Below, piece by piece: positions 40,783 to 49,505 of a DNA stretch of 64,000 nt. The DNA lies in assembly GCF_051960075.1 (NCBI RefSeq), contig NZ_JBQCER010000056.1, positions 1 to 64,000 on the forward strand, read 5' to 3'. The notes under the pieces were generated by a model, which saw only the letters and a list, made by a program, of their open reading frames with translations, had not been told where the DNA came from and did no database searches. Position numbers and translations under genes: made by a program. Numbering within the stretch: position 1 is the stretch's first letter; each line of letters begins with the position of its first letter. The DNA is from Bordetella sp051960075. Lineage in GTDB: Bacteria > Pseudomonadota > Gammaproteobacteria > Burkholderiales > Burkholderiaceae_B.

Positions 40783-41724
40783 ATGAACGAAGAAGTCACT
40801 CCGCCGGCCGAAGCCGGCGATGCCTGGCGCCGCGTGGCCGAGCGCGTCGCGGCTCAGCATTGGCCCGCGTCCGCCCTGTATGTGGTGGCCACGCCCATCG
40901 GCAATCTGGGCGACCTGGGCCTGCGGGCCTGGCAGGCCCTGGCCCGCGCCGACGTCATCGCCGCCGAGGACACGCGCGCCAGCCGCACCCTGATGGACGC
41001 ATGGGGCATCGCTACGCCCCTGATGGCTGCGCATCGCCACAACGAAGCCCAGGCGGCGCAGGCGATCTGCGCGCGTCTGGCCGACGGGCAGCGCGTGGCG
41101 CTGGTCTCCGACGCGGGCGCGCCGGCCGTGAGCGATCCGGGCGCGCGCATTGTGCGTGCGGTGCGCGAGGCCGGCTATCTCGTCGTGCCCGTACCGGGCC
41201 CCAGTGCCGTCATCGCCGCCCTGATGGGCAGCGGCGTCACGTCCGACGAAAACCCCGCCTATGCCTTCGCCGGCTTTGCGCCGCCCAAAGCGGCGGCGCG
41301 GCAGCGCTGGCTGCGCCGCTGGTGCGCCCTGCCGGCGCCGGTGCTTATTTTCGAATCGCCGCATCGTCTGCCGGCCATGCTGGCCGACCTGCTCGAGGTC
41401 TGCGGTCCCGAGCGCAAGCTCACCGTGGCGCGCGAGCTGACCAAGCGCTTCGAGCAGATCGCCACGATGCCCATGGGCGAGACGGCCGACTGGCTGGCCG
41501 CCGACGCGCATCGCGGGCAGGGCGAATTCGTGCTCATCGTGCACGAGGCCGAAGGCGCGCAAGACAAAGACGAGGAGGGCACCGCGGCGGGCATCCCGAT
41601 CGATGCCTTGCTCGAGGCGTTGCTCGAAAGCCTTTCGGTGCGCGATGCCGCGCGCGCGGCCGCCAAGATCACCGGCCTGCCGCGCGACAAGCTCTACAAC
41701 AAGGCGCTGGAACTCAAGGCTTGA
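40783..41724 (+). CDS. rsmI: 16S rRNA (cytidine(1402)-2'-O)-methyltransferase
   Basis: A 313-residue SAM-dependent enzyme that methylates C1402 in the decoding centre of the 30S subunit. Landmarks are LYVVATPIGNLGDLGLRAWQAL (about 27-48), AAEDTRASRTLMD, VALVSDAGAPAVSDPGARIVRAV and VPVPGPSAVIAAL. It is divergent from yraN across 42 bases. The 3' end overlaps the end of convergent rlpA by 11 bases. The LpoA gene, which lies next to rsmI in E. coli, is absent. Confidence 0.95.
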   Translation: MNEEVTPPAEAGDAWRRVAERVAAQHWPASALYVVATPIGNLGDLGLRAWQALARADVIAAEDTRASRTLMDAWGIATPLMAAHRHNEAQAAQAICARLADGQRVALVSDAGAPAVSDPGARIVRAVREAGYLVVPVPGPSAVIAALMGSGVTSDENPAYAFAGFAPPKAAARQRWLRRWCALPAPVLIFESPHRLPAMLADLLEVCGPERKLTVARELTKRFEQIATMPMGETADWLAADAHRGQGEFVLIVHEAEGAQDKDEEGTAAGIPIDALLEALLESLSVRDAARAAAKITGLPRDKLYNKALELKA

Positions 41725-42688
41725 TCAGGCTGGGCCGTATGCCGGTCTTGGCGTTGACCGTCGACATATCGCTCACCGCCGATTCGCGCGTGTCGTACGG
41801 GCCGATGCGTACGCGATAGAGTCGTGCGATCTGCAGGGTCGTGGCGTGCTTGCCCATGCCGCGCAATTCCGTGTTGATGCGTTTGGCCAGCGTTGTCGCG
41901 TTGGCTGATTGGCTGAACGCGCCCACTTGCAGATAGTAGGCGCCGTCCGCCTGCGGCACGGCGTCCTGCGCCGTCGTCTGTGCGATCGGCGACGGGGCGG
42001 CGGGAAGAGGCATGGGCAGCGGCGAGGGATCCGGGGTCTGTGCGGGCGGGGTCACCGGATGCGCGGCGTCGTCGGCGGTGAGCTGCGAGTCTTCGGGAGC
42101 GAGCTTGCCCGAAGCGACCATGGTGCGGATGTCGCTGGGCAGGATGCGTTCGACGATGACCCTGCCGCTGCCCGGGCCGATCAACCCCAGCTTGTAGGCC
42201 GCCGTGTACGACAGGTCCATGATGCGGTTGCTGTGAAAGGGACCGCGGTCGTTCACGCGCACGATGATGGTTTTGCCGTTGACCTCGCTGGTGACGCGCG
42301 CGTAACTGGGTATGGGCAGCGTGGGGTGCGCGGCGGTCATGGCGTACATGTTGTAGCGCTCGCCGCTGGAAGTGCGTGCGCCGTTGAATTTGCGGCCGTA
42401 CCACGAGGCCCGCCCTTCTTGCCGGAAGGGCGTGTCGCTCGTGTCGGGCACGTAGCGTTTGCCGAACACCACATAGGGTTTGTTGGCGCCGCTGGCCAGC
42501 GGTTCGATGCGCGGCACGGCGTTGGGGATGGCGTCCAGTTGCGCGTGGGACGGCGGGTTGCTGCCGGGGCCGTCGTCCTCGTAGTAGCCGCCGCCTTGCT
42601 GGCCTCGATTGCCTGGCGTGGAGCAGCCCGTCATGATGAGCACGAGCAGCAGAGCGATCAGTGGCGGTAGACGGCGCGCGATGTTCAT
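41714..42688 (-). CDS. rlpA: septal-ring lytic transglycosylase RlpA
   Basis: A 324-residue outer-membrane lipoprotein. The lipobox LIMTGC (Cys near residue 22) follows a short signal. RASWYGRKFNGARTSSGERYNMYAMTAAHPTLP starts the double-psi barrel near 90, and VRVNDRGPFHSNRIMDLS carries the catalytic Asp; a SPOR domain (AYYLQVGAFSQSANATTLAKRINTEL) closes the protein. RlpA cleaves denuded glycan strands at the septum. It overlaps rapZ by four bases (ATGA), so the cluster appears co-transcribed. Confidence 0.93.
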   Translation of the reverse strand: MNIARRLPPLIALLLVLIMTGCSTPGNRGQQGGGYYEDDGPGSNPPSHAQLDAIPNAVPRIEPLASGANKPYVVFGKRYVPDTSDTPFRQEGRASWYGRKFNGARTSSGERYNMYAMTAAHPTLPIPSYARVTSEVNGKTIIVRVNDRGPFHSNRIMDLSYTAAYKLGLIGPGSGRVIVERILPSDIRTMVASGKLAPEDSQLTADDAAHPVTPPAQTPDPSPLPMPLPAAPSPIAQTTAQDAVPQADGAYYLQVGAFSQSANATTLAKRINTELRGMGKHATTLQIARLYRVRIGPYDTRESAVSDMSTVNAKTGIRPSLIKP

Positions 42689-43566
42689 GTGTGTCCGGCT
42701 GCCTTGCCGTGCTGCATGCGGTGCCGCACCAGCAAGGGGTGATGGCCGGCGAAGCGCCGGGCCAGCTGCTCGACCACGTAGACCGAACGGTGCTGCCCGC
42801 CCGTGCAGCCGATGGCCACGGTCAGGTAGCTGCGCGTGTCTTGCCGGTATTGCGGCATCCAGCGGGTGATGAAACGGGCCACGTCGTCGATCATCTCGCC
42901 CACGGCGGGATGGCTGGCCAGCCACTGGGCGACCGGCGCGTCGCAGCCGGTCAGCGGCCGCAGCGCAGGGTCATAATGCGGGTTGGGCAGGCAGCGCATG
43001 TCGAACACCAGGTCGGCGCTGTTGGGCACGCCCAGCTTGTAGGCGAAGGATTCGAAAGTCAGCACCAGCGGCGCGATGTCGGCCTCGACCAGATCGCGCA
43101 CCCAGGTGCGCAGTTGTCCGGGCGTGGCGTCCGAGGTGTCGATGACGTGGGTGTGCTCGCGCAGCGGCGCCAGCATTTCGCGCTCGAGCGCGATGCAGTC
43201 GGTGAGCGACGGCTGCCGGCCGTCGCGCGCGGCGCGGTCGGTGAGCGGATGACGGCGGCGCGATTCGGAGTAGCGCTGCACCAGTGTGTTGGTGTCGGAG
43301 TCCAGGAACACCACGCGCAGCCGGGTGCCCTCGGCCTGCAGCGAGCTCATGATGCCCGGCAGATCGGCCAGCTCGCCCGGCGTGCGCGCGTCGATGGCCA
43401 CGGCCACGCGTTCGATGGCGTCGTCGTTGCGCGTCGTTTCGATGAATTCGCTCAAGAAACGCAGCGGCAGATTGTCGATGCAGGTGTAGCCGGCATCTTC
43501 GAGCATGCGCAGGGCGACGGATTTGCCGGAACCCGAAATGCCAGTGATCAGAACGACGCTGAACAT
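42685..43566 (-). CDS. rapZ: RNase adapter protein RapZ
   Basis: A 293-residue P-loop protein. Walker A is ITGISGSGKSVALRML (about 7-22), and GCTGGQHRSVYVVEQLAR lies near the C-terminus. In E. coli RapZ presents sRNA GlmZ to RNase E and so tunes glucosamine-6-phosphate synthesis. In betaproteobacteria it accompanies the nitrogen-type PTS. The GlcN6P/sRNA role is known for enterics, not shown here. It lies between hprK and rlpA with five-base gap and four-base overlap. Confidence 0.94.
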   Translation of the reverse strand: MFSVVLITGISGSGKSVALRMLEDAGYTCIDNLPLRFLSEFIETTRNDDAIERVAVAIDARTPGELADLPGIMSSLQAEGTRLRVVFLDSDTNTLVQRYSESRRRHPLTDRAARDGRQPSLTDCIALEREMLAPLREHTHVIDTSDATPGQLRTWVRDLVEADIAPLVLTFESFAYKLGVPNSADLVFDMRCLPNPHYDPALRPLTGCDAPVAQWLASHPAVGEMIDDVARFITRWMPQYRQDTRSYLTVAIGCTGGQHRSVYVVEQLARRFAGHHPLLVRHRMQHGKAAGHT

Positions 43567-43571
43567 GGGGG

Positions 43572-44507
43572 TCAGTAGGTCTGCGCCGCGCTGTTCTGCT
43601 GGATCGCCAGGCTCTGTCGCTGCAGAAAGTCTTCCAGCGTATCGATGCCGCGCAGCTTGAGGATGGTGTTGCGCACGGCGGCTTCCACCAGCACGGCCAG
43701 GTTGCGACCGGCCGCCACCTGCAGCATGACCTTGCGCACCGGCAGGCCCAGCATGTCCTGCGTGAGGTCGCTCATGGGCAGGCGCTCGAATTTCTCCTGC
43801 GGGTTGCGCATCAGATGCACGATGAGTTTCAGGCGCATCTTGCGGCGCACCGAGGTCTCGCCGAAGATGGTGCGGATGTCCAGCAGGCCCAGTCCGCGCA
43901 CTTCGAGCAGGTTCTGCAGCAAGAGCGGGCAGTGGCCCTCGATCACGTTGGGCGCGGTGCGTGAAAAATCCACGGCGTCGTCGGCCACCAGGCCATGGCC
44001 GCGGGTGATGAGCTCGAGCGCGAGCTCGCTCTTGCCCAGGCCCGACTCGCCGGTGATCAGGACGCCCAGCCCCAGCACGTCCATGAACACGCCATGCACG
44101 GTGGTGGTGGGCGCGAGTTTTTTGCCCAGGTAGATGCGCAGCAGGTCGATGAGCTGCGCCGCGCCTACCGAGGTCGCCAGCAGCGGGATCTGATGCTGCG
44201 CGCACTGCTCGATGAGATCTTCCGGCGGGATCAGGTCGTCGGCCAGCAAAATGGCCGGAACGCCGCCGATCAGCAGCTCATCCATGTGGTGCATGCGGCG
44301 GCGCAGATCGAAGCGCGTGTAGTAGGCCAGTTCTTCCGGGCCGAAGACCTGGATGCGCGAGGGGTGGATCAGATTGAGGTGACCCACCAGGTCGGCGGCG
44401 GCCATGCCGTCGTTGGTGATGGCGCGGTCGGCCGATTGTTGGCCCGCAATCCAGCGAAAAGGTATGGAGTCGGCGTTGTCGTCGACCAATTCCTGCACGG
44501 TAAGCAT
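43572..44507 (-). CDS. hprK: HPr kinase/phosphorylase
   Basis: A 311-residue enzyme that phosphorylates HPr at Ser46 and reverses it. The Walker A motif is ITGESGLGKSELALEL (about 150-165). The HPrK signature LLEVRGLGLLDIRTIFGE lies near 205. In betaproteobacteria it is linked to the ptsN cluster. HPr itself (ptsH) and ptsI are not in the window. The ATG at 44507 is preferred; an upstream ATG lies in ptsN. Confidence 0.94.
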   Translation of the reverse strand: MLTVQELVDDNADSIPFRWIAGQQSADRAITNDGMAAADLVGHLNLIHPSRIQVFGPEELAYYTRFDLRRRMHHMDELLIGGVPAILLADDLIPPEDLIEQCAQHQIPLLATSVGAAQLIDLLRIYLGKKLAPTTTVHGVFMDVLGLGVLITGESGLGKSELALELITRGHGLVADDAVDFSRTAPNVIEGHCPLLLQNLLEVRGLGLLDIRTIFGETSVRRKMRLKLIVHLMRNPQEKFERLPMSDLTQDMLGLPVRKVMLQVAAGRNLAVLVEAAVRNTILKLRGIDTLEDFLQRQSLAIQQNSAAQTY

Positions 44508-44523
44508 GACGGTTGAACAGGCC

Positions 44524-44988
44524 TTAAAGTTGTCCCGTGGTGAGCATGCGATGCACCGTGACCGGGTCGGTCTCGGTAGCCAGCGCAGCACGCAATTCCT
44601 GATTGGACATCAAATGCGCGAGTTCGGCCAGAATGTCCAGGTGCTGCTGGGCCGCGTTCTCGGGGACCAGCAGGCACAGCAGCATCGACACGGGCAAGCC
44701 GTCGGGCGCTTCGAAGGCAATGGGCTTGGCCAGCCTGAAGAAAGCGCACAGGGGATGGTGCAGACCCTTGACGCGGCCATGCGGCACGGCCACGCCCTCG
44801 CCCAGGCCCGTGGATCCCAGGCGCTCGCGCGCGAAAAGGCTGCCGTACACCGTGGTGCGGGCCAGGCCATGATGGTTTTCGAATAACAGGCCGGCGTGCT
44901 CGAATGCGCGCTTCTTGCTGGTGGCGGGCAGGTCAAGCACCACATTGCCGGGAGGGAGAATACGCGACAGGTGGTTCATCGCGGCCAT
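44524..44988 (-). CDS. ptsN: nitrogen PTS IIA component PtsN
   Basis: A 154-residue EIIA-Ntr protein with the phosphorylated histidine in GEGVAVPHGRVKGL (about residue 70). FENHHGLARTTVYGSLFARERLGSTG precedes it. It relays phosphate from the nitrogen PTS to regulate potassium and nitrogen responses in other species. A second ATG at 44979 is equally possible. Normally it follows hpf; here a reductase/LysR pair separates them. Confidence 0.92.
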   Translation of the reverse strand: MAAMNHLSRILPPGNVVLDLPATSKKRAFEHAGLLFENHHGLARTTVYGSLFARERLGSTGLGEGVAVPHGRVKGLHHPLCAFFRLAKPIAFEAPDGLPVSMLLCLLVPENAAQQHLDILAELAHLMSNQELRAALATETDPVTVHRMLTTGQL

Positions 44989-45019
44989 TATAGGGACACG
45001 ATGACGCAGTGCAATAAAT

Positions 45020-46024
45020 CTAAATGGGGGCGGACTCCGGCGTGATGCAGCCCAAACCCATCAGGGTCGCCTCGACGGCCTGCTCGAGCGGCGTGTGTGG
45101 CTCGTCGCCCAGAAAGGCTTTGAGGCGGGTATTGTCCAGGCGTAGCGGCTGGCGCCACAGATAGCGCATTTCCAGAAGCTCGCGCAGGGTAGGCGCAAAG
45201 GGCGCCGCCAGGCGCACGAGCCACCACGGGAATGCACGCGTCCCGGCCTGGCCGCCGTGGCGCTGTACGACTCGGCGGATGGCAGCGGCAATCTGCATGC
45301 CGTCGGCATCCCAATGACCGCCCGCATGGAAGCTCGCAAATGCCGGCAGCGAGGCGCGGCGCGCCAGCAGCTCGACCATGGTGCGCGCTACGTCGGGCAC
45401 ATACGACCATTGGTGGCCCACGCCCGCGGCGCCCGGCAACTGAATGACGCTCACCGGACGTCCCGGTTTGACCAGGCCTTGCGAGAACCAGCTGCTGGCC
45501 GCGCGCGGGCCGAAAAAGTCCCCTGCCCGCACGATGATGACGCGTGCGCCTTGTTGGCTGGCGTCGTGCAGATGCCGCTCCAGCTCGACCCGGATGGCGC
45601 CTTTGCGCGTGAGCGGGCGCTGCGGCGCGTCCTCGGCCACCAGCGGGAAGGTATCGGGGCCATAGTTGTATACCGTGCCCGGCAGCACTACCGTGGCGCC
45701 CTCCGCCCTCGCCGCCGCGATGGTGTTGTCCACCATGGGCAGAACCCATTCGTTCCACTTGCGGTAACCCGGTGGATTGACCGCGTGCACGATGACGCTG
45801 CAGCCGCGCGCGGCGAGCATGACGTCTTCGCGCCGCATTGCGTCGCCGCTCAGCCACGTGATGCCTTCCTGCTGCGCCTGGGGCGGGTTCGACCCGCGGC
45901 GCAAGGCCTGCACCTGCCAGCCGGCGTCGCGCAACTGCCGGGCGACCTCGCCGCCGATGCCGCCCGTCGCGCCCAGTACCAGGGCCTTGCAGTTCAGATT
46001 CGAAGCGTTGCCGATGTTCGCCAT
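45020..46024 (-). CDS. NAD-dependent epimerase/dehydratase-like SDR
   Basis: A 334-residue extended short-chain dehydrogenase. The Rossmann loop KALVLGATGGIGGEVARQL (about 13-31) and HAVNPPGYRKWNEWVLPMVDNTIAAAR are visible; PGTVYNYGPDTFPLVAED carries a YNYGPD segment. The catalytic Tyr-x-x-x-Lys is not evident, so it may be an atypical reductase or a NAD(P)-binding regulator. A LysR gene is divergently encoded 105 bases away and probably controls it. Confidence 0.75.
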   Translation of the reverse strand: MANIGNASNLNCKALVLGATGGIGGEVARQLRDAGWQVQALRRGSNPPQAQQEGITWLSGDAMRREDVMLAARGCSVIVHAVNPPGYRKWNEWVLPMVDNTIAAARAEGATVVLPGTVYNYGPDTFPLVAEDAPQRPLTRKGAIRVELERHLHDASQQGARVIIVRAGDFFGPRAASSWFSQGLVKPGRPVSVIQLPGAAGVGHQWSYVPDVARTMVELLARRASLPAFASFHAGGHWDADGMQIAAAIRRVVQRHGGQAGTRAFPWWLVRLAAPFAPTLRELLEMRYLWRQPLRLDNTRLKAFLGDEPHTPLEQAVEATLMGLGCITPESAPI

Positions 46025-46129
46025 GTCCGATCTCCTTCGGTGTGCGGGTTTGTGGGACGGATCGAAGTATGGGCGTGACCGGGTTGAAAATAAATTGCCT
46101 AAGGTCGCCTAGTAGATATACTTTTATGT

Positions 46130-47026
46130 ATGGCTAGCGACATGGGTTGGGAACTGTATCGAACGCTTCTCGCCGTTCTGGAAGAGGGGTCGCTATCGGG
46201 CGCGGCTCGCGCGCTGGGCATCACGCAACCCACGGTGGGCCGACATATCACCGCACTGGAGGCGTCCTTTCGCCAGACCCTGTTCACGCGCTCGCAGACC
46301 GGGCTGCTGCCCACCGAGGCCGCGCTGGCGCTACGCGGCTATGCCCAGGCCATGCAGAGCAATGCGGCGGCGCTCGAACGCGCGGCCGCCGGCGGTCAGG
46401 GCGAGGGGGCGGCGGGAACGGTGCGGGTCTCGGCCAGCGAAGTCATCGGGGTGGAAGTGCTGCCGCCCGCAATCGTGCAACTGCGCCAGGCGCATCCTGC
46501 CTTGAAGGTCGAACTGGTGCCGACCGATCGCGTGCAGGACCTCCTGCAGCGAGAGGCGGACATCGCGGTGCGCATGGTGGCGCCGAAGCAGGACATGCTT
46601 GTCGCCCGACGCGTGGGCGACGTCGAGGTGGGCATGTATGCGCGCAGCGACTATCTGGCGCAGTACGGCACGCCTCGCACGTTTGCGGATCTGGCCGGGC
46701 ATGCGCTGATCGGGTTCGACGAGGAAACCCCCTTTGTGCGCGCGGCGACAAAGCCGTTTCCGGTTTGGCGGCGGGACGCTTTCTCGCTACGCACCGACAG
46801 CAGTCTGGCGCAACTGGCGCTGATTCGCGCCGGAGGCGGTATCGGGGCATGCCAGGTTGCCCTGGCCCGACGGGATCCGATGCTGGTGCGCGTGTTGCCG
46901 CAGCACTTTGCAGTGCAATTGCCGGCCTGGATCACCATGCACGAAGGCCTGCGCGCAAGTCCGCGCTGCAAGACGACGTTCGATGCGCTGGTGGCGTGCC
47001 TCGCGGCGCACATCGCCGCGGCATGA
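46130..47026 (+). CDS. LysR-family regulator, divergent from the SDR gene
   Basis: A 298-residue LysR protein. The HTH GSLSGAARALGITQPTVGRHITALEASF lies at about 20-47. The ligand domain has VSASEVIGVEVLPPAIVQLRQAHPALKVELVPTD (near 105-138). It is transcribed away from the epimerase gene, the usual LysR arrangement with its target. Effector unknown. A shared hairpin lies between its stop and that of hpf. Confidence 0.87.
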   Translation: MASDMGWELYRTLLAVLEEGSLSGAARALGITQPTVGRHITALEASFRQTLFTRSQTGLLPTEAALALRGYAQAMQSNAAALERAAAGGQGEGAAGTVRVSASEVIGVEVLPPAIVQLRQAHPALKVELVPTDRVQDLLQREADIAVRMVAPKQDMLVARRVGDVEVGMYARSDYLAQYGTPRTFADLAGHALIGFDEETPFVRAATKPFPVWRRDAFSLRTDSSLAQLALIRAGGGIGACQVALARRDPMLVRVLPQHFAVQLPAWITMHEGLRASPRCKTTFDALVACLAAHIAAA

Positions 47027-47068
47027 CGTCGCGTGCCGGCCCGTGCGGGCGAGTCGGCGTGCAATGAA

Positions 47069-47094
47069 AAAAGCCATTCGCGAGAATGGCTTTT
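47069..47094. terminator. bidirectional terminator between LysR gene and hpf
   Basis: Perfect 11-bp arms AAAAGCCATTC/GAATGGCTTTT with a GCGA loop (47069-47094), flanked by A-run and T-run, so it can end transcription on both strands. Confidence 0.8.
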
Positions 47095-47118
47095 GACTTG
47101 CTGCCGGACGCGCCCGCT

Positions 47119-47451
47119 TCAAGCGGTCGTGGCGTCGGCGACCTGACGCTTGGCCGATTCGGCGGCGTGGTTTTGCATCTTGTCCTTATGCTTGATGACC
47201 TGGCGGTCGAGCTTGTCGACGAGCAGGTCGATGGCAGCGTAGAGATTTTCGTCGCTGGCTTCGCAATGGATGTCTTTACCACGCAGATGCATGGTGATTT
47301 CGGCTTTTTGCCGCAAGGGCTCTACCGAGAGCATGACCTGGGTATCGATGACGTGATCGAAATGTCGCAGCACTCGAGACAGCTTGTTCATTACGTATTC
47401 CCGAATGGCGGGGGTAACTTCGAGATGGCGACCGCAAATGCTCAGGTTCAT
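47119..47451 (-). CDS. hpf: ribosome hibernation promoting factor
   Basis: A 110-residue sigma-54 modulation/S30EA-type protein. It binds the 30S decoding centre in stationary phase and promotes inactive ribosomes. MNLSICGRHLEVTPAIREYVMNKLSRVLRHFDHVIDTQVM opens the protein, and KDIHCEASDENLYAAIDLLVDKLDRQVIKHKDK is the C-terminal half of the fold. The ATG at 47451 has a strong GGAGAG ribosome site. rpoN and lptB normally lie just upstream but are absent or displaced here. Confidence 0.93.
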   Translation of the reverse strand: MNLSICGRHLEVTPAIREYVMNKLSRVLRHFDHVIDTQVMLSVEPLRQKAEITMHLRGKDIHCEASDENLYAAIDLLVDKLDRQVIKHKDKMQNHAAESAKRQVADATTA

Positions 47452-47764
47452 ACTTGCTCTCCTAAAAAGAGAAAAAAAGGTGCGCGTTGAATGCGCGGAT
47501 TCGTCGTAAGAAGGGCTCCTTGTGGTGGGGTGATACGGGGTTGAAGTCGGTTGGAATTTGGTGGGCAACTCAGACGCCCATGAATCTAGTGTAGAGATTC
47601 TGGCGCGCAAAACAAGACGCGCTGTGCACGAAATTGTGACGGCGTGATGACTTTGCGTCTCGCTGCATTGCGTCATGTTGATGAATCGGGCGCAGCTTCC
47701 CCTATAGTGCTGTCAGTGGCGCCCATATGGCCCCGCAAGACTGCATGCTTTTCCTGGATGAGAC
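47452..47764. other. 313-base divergent intergenic region, hpf and atuA promoters
   Basis: No gene is seen. On the minus strand TTGCGC and TAGATT with a 16-base spacer (47583-47610) could drive hpf, giving a leader of about 125 bases. On the plus strand TTGATG (47678-47683) and TATAGT (47703-47708) with a 19-base spacer are a weak candidate for the AtuA pair. The leader near hpf carries a purine-rich tract. Confidence 0.35.
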
Positions 47765-49126
47765 ATGACTGCTCCGCATTCTCCCTGCCTGGTCGGCTGT
47801 GCGACCGGTTTTTCGGGCGATCGCACCGACGGCGCGCCGCCCGTGGTGCGCTCTCTGGCCGCCCGCGGCGGCGGCACGCTGATTTTCGAAACCCTGGCCG
47901 AGCGTACCCTGGCGCTGGCTCAGCTGGCGCGAAACCAGGACCCCGATGCCGGTTACGAGCCCTTGCTGGACGATCTGGTCGGGCCGGTGCTGGGCGACTG
48001 TCTGCGCCACGGCATCAACATCGTCAGCAATTTCGGCGCGGCCAATCCGCCGGCTGCGGCGCGGCGCATCGCGGCGATCGCGGCCGGGCAGGGCCTGTCT
48101 GCGCCGCGCATCGCGGTGATCCACGGCGACGCGCTGGACAGCCCCGAGCAACGCGCGTTGCTGCGCGAACGCCTGGGGCCCGAGTTCGATCAGCTCGACA
48201 TCGTCAGCGTCAATGCCTATCTGGGCGCGGAAGAAATCGCCCAGGCTTTGCGGGCGGGAGCGCAGGTCGTGGTGGCCGGGCGCGTGGCCGATCCCTCGCT
48301 CACATTGGGGCCCGTGCTGGCGCATTACGGCTGGCGCGCCGACGATTGGCCGCGGCTGGGGCGCGCCACCATGGCCGGGCATCTGCTCGAATGCGGCACG
48401 CAAGTCAGCGGCGGCTATTTTGCCGTGCCCGGCCTGAAAGACGTGCCCGGCCTGCACGAGACGGGCTTTCCCATCGCCGAGATCGATGCCGACGGCGCCT
48501 GCGTGATCGGCAAGGCCGACAACACGGGCGGCCGGGTCGACGCCCGCACCGTCAAGGAGCAGTTGCTTTACGAAGTCCACGATCCTGCGCGCTATCTCAC
48601 GCCCGATGTGGTGGCCGATCTGAGCCAGGCCAGCGTGACGGAATTGGGCGACGACCGCGTGGCCGTGCACGGCATCACCGGTCACGCGCGGCCGCACGAA
48701 CTGAAGGTGAACGTGTGCCATCGCGGCGGCTGGCTCGCCGAGGCCGAGATTTCCTATGCGGGTGTGCAGGCCGAAGCGCGGGCGCGTCTGGCTGGCGACA
48801 TCGTGGCGCGCCGCATCGGCTCGGCGATGGCGCTGCGCCTCGACCTCATCGGCGCGATGAGCATTCTGGCCGACGACGGCGGCGCCATGCTGGGCGGCGT
48901 GCCGGATCGGCACGGGCAGGACGTGCGGCTGCGCGTCGCCGCGCGGCACGACGACCGGGCGACGGCCGAACGCGTGCTGCGCGAGGTCACGGCCTTGTAT
49001 TGCTGCGGGCCGGCGGGCGGCGGGGGCGTGCGCACCTCGCTGCGGCCTCGATTGGCCACGCTGTCGTGCACGGTGCCGCGCGAGATCGCGGCGGCGGGCT
49101 GGACCATGCAGGAGGCGCGCCGATGA
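47765..49126 (+). CDS. AtuA-type DUF1446 protein (acyclic terpene utilisation family)
   Basis: A 453-residue protein of the AtuA family. ATGFSGDRTDGAPPVVRSLAARGGGTLIFETLAERTLALAQLA opens it, and VSNFGAANPPAAARRIAAIA with VVVAGRVADPSLTLGPVLAHYGW follow. AtuA is needed for citronellol/geraniol growth in Pseudomonas, but its reaction is unknown and no other atu genes are in the window. The next gene overlaps its stop by four bases and carries the small C-terminal domain found fused to AtuA in many species. Confidence 0.82.
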   Translation: MTAPHSPCLVGCATGFSGDRTDGAPPVVRSLAARGGGTLIFETLAERTLALAQLARNQDPDAGYEPLLDDLVGPVLGDCLRHGINIVSNFGAANPPAAARRIAAIAAGQGLSAPRIAVIHGDALDSPEQRALLRERLGPEFDQLDIVSVNAYLGAEEIAQALRAGAQVVVAGRVADPSLTLGPVLAHYGWRADDWPRLGRATMAGHLLECGTQVSGGYFAVPGLKDVPGLHETGFPIAEIDADGACVIGKADNTGGRVDARTVKEQLLYEVHDPARYLTPDVVADLSQASVTELGDDRVAVHGITGHARPHELKVNVCHRGGWLAEAEISYAGVQAEARARLAGDIVARRIGSAMALRLDLIGAMSILADDGGAMLGGVPDRHGQDVRLRVAARHDDRATAERVLREVTALYCCGPAGGGGVRTSLRPRLATLSCTVPREIAAAGWTMQEARR

Positions 49127-49482
49127 CCACCGTGAACGTGCCCCTTTACCGTCTGGCGCACAGCCGCACCGGCGACAAGGGCGACATCTCCAATATCAGC
49201 CTCATTGCGTGGGACGCCGAGTGCTACGAGGTGCTGCTTTCTGAAGCGACCGAGGCGCGCGTGGCGCAGTGGTTCGGCTATCGCAAACCCACGCGGGTGA
49301 CGCGTTATGTGCTGCCGGGTCTGCAGGCCATGAATTTCGTGCTCGAAGGCGTGCTCGACGGCGGTGTGAACAGCGCGCTCAACCTGGACGCGCACGGCAA
49401 GGGCCTGTCGTTTCATCTGCTGGCGCTGCAGGTGCAGGTGCCGGCCGAGCTGGCGGCGCGTTTGCCCGACGTGCCTGCCTAG
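49123..49482 (+). CDS. AtuA-associated small ferredoxin-like-fold domain protein
   Basis: A 119-residue protein starting in the stop of the AtuA gene (ATGA overlap). It corresponds to the C-terminal domain of fused AtuA proteins: LAHSRTGDKGDISNISLIAWD (about 11-31) and YVLPGLQAMNFVLEGVLDGGVNSALNLDAHGKGLSFHLL (about 62-100) are its conserved parts. Translation coupling implies a 1:1 complex with the partner. Function unknown. Confidence 0.82.
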   Translation: MTTVNVPLYRLAHSRTGDKGDISNISLIAWDAECYEVLLSEATEARVAQWFGYRKPTRVTRYVLPGLQAMNFVLEGVLDGGVNSALNLDAHGKGLSFHLLALQVQVPAELAARLPDVPA

Positions 49483-49505
49483 GTGCCGGCGTCCGGGCCG
49501 GGCGA

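Noticed and set aside
43572..44988. A complete sugar PTS
   Set aside because: Only ptsN, hprK and rapZ are present; no ptsH, ptsI or sugar permease is in the window, so only the regulatory part can be claimed here.
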